A stretch of 64,000 bases of DNA from UBA1479 sp048263775. Lineage in GTDB: Bacteria > Pseudomonadota > Alphaproteobacteria > Rhodospirillales > Casp-alpha2. The stretch covers positions 248,001 through 312,000 of the forward strand of contig JBLXDU010000003.1 in the NCBI GenBank assembly GCA_048263775.1, read 5' to 3'. Position numbers and translations under genes: made by a program. The notes below the pieces were generated by a model that worked only from the letters and a program-made list of their open reading frames with translations, was not told the origin of the DNA and did no database searches. Shown piece by piece: positions 1-7,939 of the stretch. Every line of letters begins with the position of its first letter. The stretch's first letter is position 1.

Positions 1-102
1 CATGGCCCAATAGAAGGTCGTGCCCGAGGCGCGCACGATCTGTTCCACCTGTTCACGGGCGCGGCCGACTTCGGCTTCGGAAAGGGTCACCAGATTGTCC
101 AT
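1..102 (-). CDS. hpnD: Presqualene diphosphate synthase HpnD, N-terminal fragment
   Basis: Only the first 34 codons lie in the window; the gene continues beyond base 1. The fragment starts MDNLVTLSEAEVGRAREQ and ends SGTTFYWAM, which matches the conserved N-terminal SGTSFYW(A/G)M segment of the squalene/phytoene synthase family. HpnD makes presqualene diphosphate from two farnesyl diphosphates, the first committed step of the HpnCDE route to squalene and hopanoids. It follows hpnB by 60 bases on the same strand, which supports the call. The active-site aspartate motifs lie outside the window and cannot be checked. Confidence 0.75.
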   Translation of the reverse strand, partial: MDNLVTLSEAEVGRAREQVEQIVRASGTTFYWAM

Positions 103-162
103 GGGTGCAATGGATACACTGGGGGGTGCAGCCAAGGCCAGCCCCCAATGACGGGGCGACCG

Positions 163-1347
163 TCAGCCCCGGGAACCGGGCGCGCCCGGCCCGCCGGCAT
201 AGATGCGTCCTTTCCAGCCGCCGCCCCGGCCCTGGGCATGACGACGGGCGGAATCGACGGTCATCAGGGTGTAGAGGAATCCCGCCACGGGCAGCCCCAG
301 CGCCGCCCTGGGCGGGCGCCCGTACAGGCGCAGGGGCGGGAAATAGGCGACGGCCATGGCGAACCACCCCACCGCCCCGGCGGCCAGCATCGGCCAATTT
401 CCGGCAACCAGCCCCCACAGCGCCGCCACCGGCGGCACCAGGTACAGCAACACCATCCCGGCGACGGTGCCCAGTAACATCAGGGGCGAATGGCCGAGCT
501 GCTCATACGCCGTACGCGCCACCATCTGCCAGAGTTCCCCCAATCCGTCGTATCGGCGCAGGCTCACCGTCTCGCGGCTGAGCCCCAGCCAGATCGCCCC
601 CCTGGCCTTCAACAGCGCCGCCAGGGCGCAATCGTCGATCAGCCGGTCCTTGATCGCCTCGATCCCGCCGGCCGCATCCAGGGCGGCCCGCCGCACCAGC
701 ATGCAGCCGCCCGCCGCCGCCGCCGTGCGCTTGACCGGATCGTTGACCCAGGGAAAGGGAAACAGCTTTTGGAAAAAGAACACGAAGGCCGGGATCAACA
801 GACGTTCCCACGGCGTCTCGCAGTTGAGGCGCACCATGAGGGAGACCAGATCACGGTTCTCCATCTCCGCCTTCTCGACCAGACGGCGCAGGTTGGCGGG
901 ATCATGAGCAATGTCGGCGTCGGTCAACAGAACATAGCGGGCTTCGGGTGCCGCCGCCCGCGCGGCCTCAAGCCCCTGATGAACGGCCCACAGCTTGCCC
1001 GACCAGCCCTCGGCCAGCGGCCGTCCGGTGACGAGGTGAAACCGGCCGCCCCCATCCGCCGTGTCGGCCGCCCCCCTGGCCAGGGCCGCCGTGCCGTCCG
1101 TCGAATTGTCGTCAACCACCACGACATCAAGGCGACCGGGATAATCCTGGGCGAACAGGGACGCCACGGTGCGGGCGATGCTGTCGGCTTCGTCACGGGC
1201 GGGGATGACGGCGGCGATGTCGGGCCAGCCGTCCTTGGGGGGCGTCTTGGCGGCGGGGCTCAGGTGTTGGTCGGCGAACCAGAAGCGCCCGCGGCAGAAC
1301 AGGATTCCCGCCCAGACGGCGAGCGCCAGCAGGGCGGCCCCCGTCAT
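163..1347 (-). CDS. hpnB: Hopene-associated glycosyltransferase HpnB
   Basis: A membrane-bound family 2 glycosyltransferase of about 394 residues. A hydrophobic N-terminus (MTGAALLALAVWAGILF) is followed by the GT-A nucleotide-sugar region with VVVDDNSTDGT and the acceptor/metal motif LLTDADIAHDP. The C-terminal third carries several hydrophobic segments (for example around LLGTVAGMVLLYLVPPVAALWG). HpnB homologues sit in hopanoid clusters; their exact sugar transfer is not firmly established. I chose the ATG at 1347, not the longer frame to 1416: GAGG lies about 8 bases upstream, the hpnC stop is 10 bases away, and the extension would run into hpnC. Confidence 0.85.
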   Translation of the reverse strand: MTGAALLALAVWAGILFCRGRFWFADQHLSPAAKTPPKDGWPDIAAVIPARDEADSIARTVASLFAQDYPGRLDVVVVDDNSTDGTAALARGAADTADGGGRFHLVTGRPLAEGWSGKLWAVHQGLEAARAAAPEARYVLLTDADIAHDPANLRRLVEKAEMENRDLVSLMVRLNCETPWERLLIPAFVFFFQKLFPFPWVNDPVKRTAAAAGGCMLVRRAALDAAGGIEAIKDRLIDDCALAALLKARGAIWLGLSRETVSLRRYDGLGELWQMVARTAYEQLGHSPLMLLGTVAGMVLLYLVPPVAALWGLVAGNWPMLAAGAVGWFAMAVAYFPPLRLYGRPPRAALGLPVAGFLYTLMTVDSARRHAQGRGGGWKGRIYAGGPGAPGSRG

Positions 1348-1357
1348 TGCCCGGACC

Positions 1358-2245
1358 TCATCGCCCGTGCAGACCGACCAGTGCTGCCAAGGCGCCCTTG
1401 GCGCAGCACCAGACATAACCGCCCTTGGTCAGCGCCACCCGCCCGGCCAGCGGGTCCCGACGGCGCAACAGGCCCGTGAGCCGGCGGGCGATTTCCCAGA
1501 TGGCGGCAGCCTCCATACCCAGGCGGCGGCTGTGCATGCCGGAGGATATGGGACGGGCTTCTTCCAACAGTATTTCGGTCGCATCGAGGCAGCGGTCGAT
1601 CACCCGGCGCAGCGCCGGGGTACAGGTCGGACGGTCGAGGTCTTCGACCACCGCCCCCTCCGCGGCCAGCCAATCGCCGGGCAGATACACCCGGTCCAGG
1701 CTGCGGTAGTCGTCCTGACAGTCCTGCAGATGGTTGATGACCTGAAGCGCGTTGCACAGCGCATCCGACGGGCCGTAGCCCAAGGACGATCCACCATGCA
1801 GGTCGATCAGGTAGCGGCCCACCGGGGCGGCGGACCGGATGCAGTAATGCATCAGGTCGTCCCAGTCCTGATAACGGCCCTTGACCGCGTCCTGCTTGAA
1901 GACGTCGATCAAGTCCTGGCAATGGCGCGGTGTGATGTCGGTTTCCGCCAAACTGTCGCGCATGGCGTGAGCGGTGGTGAATTCGGGATCGCCTGGATGC
2001 TGGCCCAATAACGCCGCCTCGAACCCGGCCAGGCGGCGGATCTTGGTGTCCGCGTCCAAGGCCGTGTTGTCGGCAATGTCGTCGATGGCGCGGGCGAAGC
2101 GGTAGAACCGCGCCACATGCGGGCGCAGACGCGCCGGCAGCAGGAACGAGCCGACGGGGAAGTTTTCGTAAGCGGCGTCTTTGCCCGACGGCGTTTCCAC
2201 GCCGGAGCCCGACATCGGTTCAGGAGAATCGGCGGGCTGCCCCAT
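1358..2245 (-). CDS. hpnC: Squalene synthase HpnC (hydroxysqualene-forming step)
   Basis: A 295-residue squalene/phytoene synthase family protein. The two aspartate-rich motifs are visible: AIDDIADN in the N-terminal third and LQDCQDDYRSLDRVYLP in the middle, the Mg-diphosphate binding signature of the family. In bacterial hopanoid pathways HpnC converts presqualene diphosphate to hydroxysqualene, which HpnE then reduces to squalene. The first 25 residues are polar and poorly conserved, so an internal start is possible. hpnB begins 10 bases downstream, so the two are probably co-transcribed. Confidence 0.85.
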   Translation of the reverse strand: MGQPADSPEPMSGSGVETPSGKDAAYENFPVGSFLLPARLRPHVARFYRFARAIDDIADNTALDADTKIRRLAGFEAALLGQHPGDPEFTTAHAMRDSLAETDITPRHCQDLIDVFKQDAVKGRYQDWDDLMHYCIRSAAPVGRYLIDLHGGSSLGYGPSDALCNALQVINHLQDCQDDYRSLDRVYLPGDWLAAEGAVVEDLDRPTCTPALRRVIDRCLDATEILLEEARPISSGMHSRRLGMEAAAIWEIARRLTGLLRRRDPLAGRVALTKGGYVWCCAKGALAALVGLHGR

Positions 2246-2302
2246 GACCGGAAAATACCTTCACTCGGATCAGCCGGCCCCAGGATCGGGCCGGCGCCAG
2301 GA

Positions 2303-2929
2303 TCAGCCGGCGGGCTTGGCCATTTCCCGCATTTTCTCCAGCAGGCTGTCGACGGAATTTCCGTTGTTCGAGATGACGGAATTGAATTCCTTCTGCTGGG
2401 TCAGTGCCATGGACAGGCCGTTCACGATGATGTCGACGATCTTGAAGATATGCTGACCGTCGCGTTCGCCCACGCCGACACGCCAGCTGACTTCGACCGG
2501 CTGGCCGCCGGGGCGTTTCAGCATGGTATGGACGATGAAGTCATTTTCCTGGCGCTTTTCGGCGCGGCTGATTTCCAAAGACTCACCGGAATAATCCTTG
2601 AAGCCGTCGACATAGCGTTCCAGCAGCATGTTCTCGAACAGGGTCAGGTATTCCTCACGCTGTTCCGGGGTGGCGCGGCGCCAGTGGCGGCCCAACACCC
2701 ATTTGCCGATGGATTTCACCGCGAAGAAGTCGTTCACCAGCGCGCGGAAACGTTCCTTGCGCACGTCGCGGGCGATGTCCTTCCCGGTCAGGGAACTGAT
2801 CGCCGACGAGGCCATGGTGTTGACGAAGGTTTTGACTTCGTCCGTCGTCACTTCGGCGCACACGGCCCGCGGCGCGAACGCCATCAGGGCGGTGGCCAGG
2901 AAAGCAGTAAGTATATGACGCCTTAGCAT
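2303..2929 (-). CDS. hpnM: HpnM / MlaC-like periplasmic ABC auxiliary protein
   Basis: About 208 residues, first gene of the hopanoid operon in transcription order. A signal peptide is clear (MLRRHILTAFLATALMAFAPRAVCA, then EVTTDEV). The rest matches the Ttg2D/MlaC family that carries lipids between membranes: FRALVNDFFAVKSIGKWVLGRHWR and QREEYLTLFENMLLERYVDGF are typical. HpnM is the member found in hopanoid clusters and is thought to help move hopanoids to the outer membrane. I chose the ATG at 2929 because GGAGGA lies about 9 bases upstream and the signal peptide starts there. Confidence 0.85.
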   Translation of the reverse strand: MLRRHILTAFLATALMAFAPRAVCAEVTTDEVKTFVNTMASSAISSLTGKDIARDVRKERFRALVNDFFAVKSIGKWVLGRHWRRATPEQREEYLTLFENMLLERYVDGFKDYSGESLEISRAEKRQENDFIVHTMLKRPGGQPVEVSWRVGVGERDGQHIFKIVDIIVNGLSMALTQQKEFNSVISNNGNSVDSLLEKMREMAKPAG

Positions 2930-3009
2930 TGGAATCGTCTCCTCCAGGCGCGTTGCATACACCGGGCCATGCGGTAAGTTCAAGTGCCGCATGGATCAAA
3001 GAAACTTCA

Positions 3010-3025
3010 TCTGATTGACATCAGA
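3010..3025. promoter_or_regulatory. Inverted repeat in the hpnM/HD-oxygenase divergent promoter region
   Basis: TCTGAT-TGAC-ATCAGA is a perfect 6+6 inverted repeat in the 183-base region between two divergent genes. TTGACA at 3015-3020, a consensus -35 hexamer for the rightward gene, overlaps it. An AT-rich GATAAAAT follows, though the 14-base spacer is short. This would suit an operator, but no cognate regulator is adjacent. Confidence 0.35.
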
Positions 3026-3112
3026 CCAATATGATAAAATTGATGGAATCCCAGAACAGCATTGCCCCAGGCCCCATTCAGTGGACCAGATTCAGTTTAC
3101 AGGAACCTGACC

Positions 3113-3661
3113 ATGACGAAAAATCCTCTCTCCGAAGCCCTTGAAACGTATCTTGATTTGGGCCGCCGCCCATACACCGAAGTGGTGTCGCAGTTGGAAC
3201 ACGCGCTGCAATGCGCCTGGCTGGCGGAGCGGGAATCGGGTGATGGAGACCTCATCGCCGCGGCCTTTCTGCACGACATCGGCCATATGATGCAGAAACA
3301 CGGCCAGGCGGCCGCCGACCGCGGCATCAACGACAAGCACGAGGACATCGCCCGCGGCTGGGCCGCCCGCCATTTTAACGCCCGCGTGGCCCAGGCCGTG
3401 GGCCTGCATGTGGAGGCCAAGCGCTATCTCTGCGCCACACAGCCGGGCTATTTCGACACCCTGTCCCCGGCCTCGGTGAAATCCCTGGAATTGCAGGGCG
3501 GGCCGATGAGCGCGGACGAGGTCAAGGCCTTCGAAGCCCTGCCCTATTACGAAGATGCCGTGAAGGTCCGCGAATGGGACGACCGGGCCAAGATCGCCGG
3601 CCTGGAGACGCCGGACATCGACCACTTCCGGCCCTACATGGAAAGCGCCCTTGCGGCGTAA
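3113..3661 (+). CDS. PhnZ/TmpB-like HD-domain diiron oxygenase
   Basis: 182 residues. It carries the HD-domain metal ligands in the order seen in PhnZ-type mixed-valent diiron oxygenases: H30, H54-D55 (FLHDIGHM), H58, H76 (DKHED), H99 with K103 (GLHVEAKRYL), and a late Asp (REWDDRAKI, 156-157). The K three residues past the fifth histidine and the Y21/E29 region also fit PhnZ and TmpB, which cleave C-P bonds of hydroxylated aminoalkylphosphonates. True hydrolytic HD phosphodiesterases lack this lysine. The substrate here is unproven: no phosphonate transporter or PhnY/TmpA hydroxylase is adjacent. ATG 3113 is preceded by AGGA; an upstream in-frame ATG at 3062 has no ribosome site. Confidence 0.75.
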   Translation: MTKNPLSEALETYLDLGRRPYTEVVSQLEHALQCAWLAERESGDGDLIAAAFLHDIGHMMQKHGQAAADRGINDKHEDIARGWAARHFNARVAQAVGLHVEAKRYLCATQPGYFDTLSPASVKSLELQGGPMSADEVKAFEALPYYEDAVKVREWDDRAKIAGLETPDIDHFRPYMESALAA

Positions 3662-3679
3662 TCCCGACCGCCCAGATTG

Positions 3680-4984
3680 CTAAAACCGATCCGCCCGGAA
3701 CGGCGTCAGGTCCACGTTCGGCGCCTCGCCCTTCAACAGCCGCGCGATCACGCGCCCCGTCGCCGGGCCGCAGGTCAGGCCCACGTGCTGATGGCCGAAA
3801 GCATGGAACAGCCCCGGTGCCGTCGTTGAGGGGCCGACCACGGGCAGGCTGTCCGGCAGGGTCGGGCGGAAGCCCATCCATTGCGTCGATACCTCCGTCT
3901 TCACGCCGGGCAGCAGCTTGGGCACCAACTCGGTCATGACCTTTACCCGGGCGTAATCGGGCGGCGGCTCCAGCCCCGCCAGTTCGACCGTGCCGGCCAG
4001 ACGCAGCCCCATCTCCATGGGCGAGGCATAGAACGCGCGGGCCTTCCAGCCGACGGCGTGGTTCACCTGCACCCCCGGGTCGGCCAGGATGGCGTGATAG
4101 CCGCGCTCGGTCCCCAGCGGGATTTTCTCACCCAGCAGGGCCGCCAGCTTGTGGGAAAAGGCCCCGGCGGCCAAAACAATCCGATCCGCCTCGATCCCCC
4201 CGTCCGACGTCTCAATCCGGAACCCGCCGTCGGCTTTCCGCGCAAGCCCCCGCACCTCGCCCTGTTTCAGGGTGCCGCCGCGCTTAACAAACGCCTCGGC
4301 CAAAACCTTGGTCAGGCGGCCCGGGTTGGTCGTGGTGCCACCGCCCAACAGCGCATGGGCCCATTTGAAATCGGGGCCGAGCGCCGGCTCAAGGTCCGTC
4401 AGTTCCTTGCGGTCCAGCGCCTGATACTTGATGCCGTAGGTCGCGCGGAACGCCAGGTCGGTCTCCGCCTTCTTGAAATCCGTCTCGTTGTCATAGACCT
4501 GCAGCACCGGATCGCGGCGCACAAGTTCAGGCGCCCCGGCCTCCGCCGCCAAGGCCCCATAGGCGTCGGAGCAGCCGATGGTCAAATGGCGCAGGGCATC
4601 GGCGGCGCGGCGTTGGTGCGAGACGCTGGCGAAGCGCAGCATGCGCAGCAGCCAGGGCAGAATATGCGGCAGCCGCGACCAGCGGATGGTCAAGGGCCCC
4701 TTGGGGTCGAGCAGATAGCCGGGCACATTGCGCAGCACCTCCGGCCCGAAGGTCGGCACGAACGACCATTCGGCCAGGATGCCCGCGTTGCCGAAGGAGC
4801 ACGCCTCGCCGGGTTCGATGCGGTCGATCAGGATGACCTGGAATCCCTCCTTCACCGCCGCCAGGGCGCAGTTGACGCCGACGATACCGGCGCCGATGAC
4901 GCAGACCGTGGTTTCCCCCGGCGTGCCGCCTTGCGGGACGCTTTTGGAATTCTCGGGCTTGGGTTGAGAAATTGTCGCGGTCAT
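3680..4984 (-). CDS. DadA-like FAD-dependent D-amino acid dehydrogenase/amine oxidase
   Basis: 434 residues with an N-terminal dinucleotide-binding motif VCVIGAGIVGVNCALAAVKEGFQVILIDR and the DadA-type stretch EPGEACSFGNAGILAEWSFVP. The C-terminal FAD contacts (GFRPTLPDSLPVVGPS and HAFGHQHVGLTCGPATGRVIA) are intact. The family oxidises D-amino acids or related amines to oxo acids plus ammonia, passing electrons to quinone. It converges on the HD-oxygenase gene with 18 bases between them and diverges from the FAD oxidase at 5075. ATG 4984 was chosen over the in-frame upstream start at 5041, which adds an unconserved tail. Confidence 0.8.
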   Translation of the reverse strand: MTATISQPKPENSKSVPQGGTPGETTVCVIGAGIVGVNCALAAVKEGFQVILIDRIEPGEACSFGNAGILAEWSFVPTFGPEVLRNVPGYLLDPKGPLTIRWSRLPHILPWLLRMLRFASVSHQRRAADALRHLTIGCSDAYGALAAEAGAPELVRRDPVLQVYDNETDFKKAETDLAFRATYGIKYQALDRKELTDLEPALGPDFKWAHALLGGGTTTNPGRLTKVLAEAFVKRGGTLKQGEVRGLARKADGGFRIETSDGGIEADRIVLAAGAFSHKLAALLGEKIPLGTERGYHAILADPGVQVNHAVGWKARAFYASPMEMGLRLAGTVELAGLEPPPDYARVKVMTELVPKLLPGVKTEVSTQWMGFRPTLPDSLPVVGPSTTAPGLFHAFGHQHVGLTCGPATGRVIARLLKGEAPNVDLTPFRADRF

Positions 4985-5074
4985 GGACGGGGCTCCGGCT
5001 TGTCGTTGGGCGGCCTTCGTGCCAAATATGGCCGGAAACACGCTTCCAGACCAACGAATTCAAGGAACAGGACC

Positions 5075-6502
5075 ATGGCCGACGGCGCCCATATGCCCCC
5101 CCTTCCCGAACCCGTACGCCAAGCGTTGAAAGCCGCCGTGGGCGACAAGGGCTGGTATGAGACCGAGACCGACATGGCCCCCTACCTGGCGGAAGAGCGC
5201 AACTACTACCACGGCGAAAGCCCGCTGGTGCTGCGCCCGGCCAATACGGATGAGGTTTCCAAGATCGTCACCATCTGCGCCGAACACGGCGTGACCATCA
5301 CCCCCCAGGGCGGCAATACGGGCCTGTGCGGCGGCGCGGTCGCCCAGGGCGGCGTGCTGATCAACATGGGCCGCATGAATGCCGTGCGCGAGATCGACCC
5401 CGTCAACGCGACCATGACGGTCGAAGCCGGCTGCATCCTGAAAGACATTCAGGACAAGGCCGAGGGTGCCGGGCTTCTGTTCCCCCTGTCGCTCGCCGCC
5501 GAGGGGACCTGCCAGATCGGCGGGAACCTGTCGACCAATGCCGGCGGCATTCAGGTGCTGCGCTACGGCAACGCCCGGGACCTGGTGCTGGGGCTGGAGG
5601 TCGTGACGGCCGACGGCCGCGTATGGAACGGGCTGCGCGGCATCCGCAAGAACAACACGGGCTATGACCTGAAGCATGTCTTCATGGGGGCCGAGGGCAC
5701 GCTCGGCATCATCACCGCCGCCGTCCTGAAACTGTTCCCCCGCCCGGCGGAAACGACGACGGCCCTGGTCGCCGCCAACTCACCGGCGGACCTGTCGAAC
5801 CTGCTCAACCGCCTGAAACGCGCCACGGGCGATCAGGTCACCAGCTTCGAATACATCTGCCGCGCGCCGCTGGATGCGGTGTTCGAACACATCCCCAACA
5901 CCCAGGATCCCATGCAGCAAAAGTACGAGCATTATGCGCTCGTCGAAATGGCATCGGGGCAGAAGGGCGTGATCCGCGACCTGGCCGAGGAAGCCCTGGG
6001 CGAAGCCTTCGAAGCGGAAGAGATCATCGACGCCGTGCTGGCCGAAAGCGGCGATCAGGCGGCCAGGCTCTGGAACCTGCGGGAATCCATCCCCGAAGCG
6101 CTCAAGCATTGCGGCCCTTCGGCCAAGCACGACATTTCCGTGCCGGTCTCGAAAATCCCCGAATTCCTGGCCAAGGCCGACCCCCATGTGCAGGCGGCGA
6201 TCCCCGGCTGCACCATCATGGCCTTCGGTCACATGGGCGACGGCAACCTGCACTACAACCTGGTGATGCCCAAGGACACGACCCCGGAAGACGCCGAACG
6301 CCTGCGCCACGAAGTGCCTCCCGGCGTGCACGACATCGCCGATAGCCTCGGCGGCTCCTTCTCCGCCGAACACGGCATCGGGCTGCTCAAGGTGCACGAA
6401 ATGGACCGCTACAAGACGGACTTGGAAAAACACCTGCTGCGCAGCATCAAAGCCGCGCTCGACCCCAAGGGCATCATGAATCCGGGGAAGGTGGTGCCTT
6501 AA
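5075..6502 (+). CDS. FAD-linked D-2-hydroxyacid dehydrogenase (GlcD/D2HGDH family)
   Basis: 475 residues. The PCMH-type FAD-binding domain spans roughly residues 45-225 (TPQGGNTGLCGGAV, QIGGNLSTNAGG, GYDLKHVFMGAEGTLGIIT). The FAD-oxidase C-terminal domain carries the metal and substrate motif FGHMGDGNLHYNL and ends with AEHGIGLLK...MNPGKVVP. This architecture covers D-lactate, glycolate (GlcD) and D-2-hydroxyglutarate dehydrogenases, and the exact substrate cannot be read from sequence. ATG 5075 has AAGGAA about 8 bases upstream. A long open frame extends far upstream to 3881, but that part is antisense to the DadA-like gene and is not coding. Confidence 0.85.
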   Translation: MADGAHMPPLPEPVRQALKAAVGDKGWYETETDMAPYLAEERNYYHGESPLVLRPANTDEVSKIVTICAEHGVTITPQGGNTGLCGGAVAQGGVLINMGRMNAVREIDPVNATMTVEAGCILKDIQDKAEGAGLLFPLSLAAEGTCQIGGNLSTNAGGIQVLRYGNARDLVLGLEVVTADGRVWNGLRGIRKNNTGYDLKHVFMGAEGTLGIITAAVLKLFPRPAETTTALVAANSPADLSNLLNRLKRATGDQVTSFEYICRAPLDAVFEHIPNTQDPMQQKYEHYALVEMASGQKGVIRDLAEEALGEAFEAEEIIDAVLAESGDQAARLWNLRESIPEALKHCGPSAKHDISVPVSKIPEFLAKADPHVQAAIPGCTIMAFGHMGDGNLHYNLVMPKDTTPEDAERLRHEVPPGVHDIADSLGGSFSAEHGIGLLKVHEMDRYKTDLEKHLLRSIKAALDPKGIMNPGKVVP

Positions 6503-6531
6503 TCCTTCTCCCCCAGGAAAAGGAGTATGAA

Positions 6532-6894
6532 ATGGACGACGTAAATTTAGTGGTCGTTCTTGGCCTTTTTTGGGATGTCGCAGGAGTGGTCATTCTTGCT
6601 GTTGGCTTACTCGCTGTCAGCGACAAGGATATCCTTCACTATCGATCTCTAGACGGAATCGAAAATCTCGCACTCGATCTATTTGTACAGAAAGTTGACA
6701 CCAGTTTTGCATTAACCGCGTTGGTACTTGGCTTTTCTCTTCAAACTCTGGGAGCGTTACATGTTGCCATGTCGAGAGAAAATTTCTGGATCGGTGTAAG
6801 CCTACTGACAATGTTTATTGTCGCTTTTGTCCTACGGCATCGTTCTGCAGTTAAACAGAAACAAAAACTTTCACCTGAATTATCTGTGGATTAG
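6532..6894 (+). CDS. AT-rich orphan membrane protein
   Basis: 120 residues that I do not recognise. Hydrophobic segments lie near residues 5-27, 57-76 and 84-102, and the tail is positively charged (RHRSAVKQKQK), so two or three membrane spans with a cytoplasmic C-terminus are likely. AAGGAG sits 6 bases ahead of the ATG, so it is probably translated. Codon use (TTA, CTA, TCT, AGA, many third-position A/T) is unlike every neighbour, which suggests recent acquisition. It begins 30 bases after the FAD oxidase and its stop overlaps the convergent comC-like stop by 4 bases. Confidence 0.7.
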   Translation: MDDVNLVVVLGLFWDVAGVVILAVGLLAVSDKDILHYRSLDGIENLALDLFVQKVDTSFALTALVLGFSLQTLGALHVAMSRENFWIGVSLLTMFIVAFVLRHRSAVKQKQKLSPELSVD

Positions 6895-7934
6895 CCAGCC
6901 GCGCGGGCCTCAAGGTCCGCCAGCAGCTTGTCCGCCACCTCCACGCCCTCGGCATTCGCCTTGGCGCGGTTGGCCCAGCGGTCGACGCCGGGGAGCCAGG
7001 CGCCGTCCTGCTCGGTGATGGCCTGGACCAGGGTGCCGATGCGTTCGATGAAGCGGTTGTCAGCGGTTTCCTCGTCCTCATGGGCGAAGGCCGACGGGTC
7101 GATCAGGATGAAGAACTGGCCGACCTTGGGCGGCTCGCCGTCGGCGGCGAAGAAGCTGGAGGCTTCGAAACCGTGGTTGGAGCCCGTGAGCGTCGCCGCC
7201 AGGATTTCCACCATCAGCACCAGCGCCGCGCCCTTGGCGTCGCCCATGGGGATCATCATGCCGCCGTCCAGCGCTTCCTTGGCATCCGTGGTCGGATTGC
7301 CGTGCTTGTCCGTTGACCAGCCCTCGGGGATCGGCTCGCCCTTGTTGGCGGCCATCATGATCTTGCCGCGCGCAACCTTGCTGAGCGCCAGATCGACCAG
7401 GATGGGGTCGCCCCAGTCCGTGCCGTCGGCGTTGCGCCGCGGGCAGGCGAAGGCGATGGGGTTGGTGCCGTAAAGGGCGCGGTTGCCGTTCCACGGTGCG
7501 ATGGCCGCCGGGGCGTTGAGGAAGCCCATGGCGATCAGGCCCTTGCGGGCGGCCGCTTCGACCGGATGGCCGCCGACGCCGCCGTGGTGGGAATTGCCGA
7601 TGGCGAGGCCGACGATGCCTGCTTCCTGGGCCAGGGTGATGGCGCGGCCAAGGCCCAGATGAATGGCCGGATAGGCGTAGCCGCCGTTGGCGTCGACCCG
7701 CAGGGCCGCCGTCGCCGTCTGTTCCAGGCGGGCGATGGCATGGCCGTTGACCTTGCCCGACTTGGCCTGATCGGCGTAGCTGGGAACCCGCGACAGGCCG
7801 TGGGACGGCACGCCGTCGGCTTCGGCCTGAACCAGGGCGCGCACGACATGGGCCGCGTTATTTTCCGACACATTCGAATTCAGGAAGACCTTGAAGGCCA
7901 GCTGTTCGAGTTCATCCAGGGTCTTGATCGCCAT
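6891..7934 (-). CDS. comC: Ldh2-family NAD(P) dehydrogenase, probable (R)-sulfolactate dehydrogenase ComC
   Basis: 347 residues of the malate/L-lactate (Ldh2/YiaK) family, which has a non-Rossmann NAD fold. Family marks are GVPSHGLSRVPSYA with the active-site His, LAIGNSHHGGVGGHPVE, and YGTNPIAFACP. Members reduce 2-oxo acids or oxidise L-lactate-type hydroxyacids. ComC oxidises (R)-3-sulfolactate to sulfopyruvate. That name rests on position: it lies 5 bases downstream of a SlcC-like gene in an operon with sulfopyruvate decarboxylase subunits. ATG 7934 is set by this tight spacing. Substrate assignment from sequence alone is uncertain. Confidence 0.75.
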   Translation of the reverse strand: MAIKTLDELEQLAFKVFLNSNVSENNAAHVVRALVQAEADGVPSHGLSRVPSYADQAKSGKVNGHAIARLEQTATAALRVDANGGYAYPAIHLGLGRAITLAQEAGIVGLAIGNSHHGGVGGHPVEAAARKGLIAMGFLNAPAAIAPWNGNRALYGTNPIAFACPRRNADGTDWGDPILVDLALSKVARGKIMMAANKGEPIPEGWSTDKHGNPTTDAKEALDGGMMIPMGDAKGAALVLMVEILAATLTGSNHGFEASSFFAADGEPPKVGQFFILIDPSAFAHEDEETADNRFIERIGTLVQAITEQDGAWLPGVDRWANRAKANAEGVEVADKLLADLEARAAG

Positions 7935-7939
7935 CGTGT

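Noticed and set aside
3881..5074. An upstream extension of the FAD-linked oxidase that would give an 873-residue protein
   Set aside because: The extra 398 residues are antisense to the DadA-like gene, and a ribosome site and conserved N-terminus begin at 5075.
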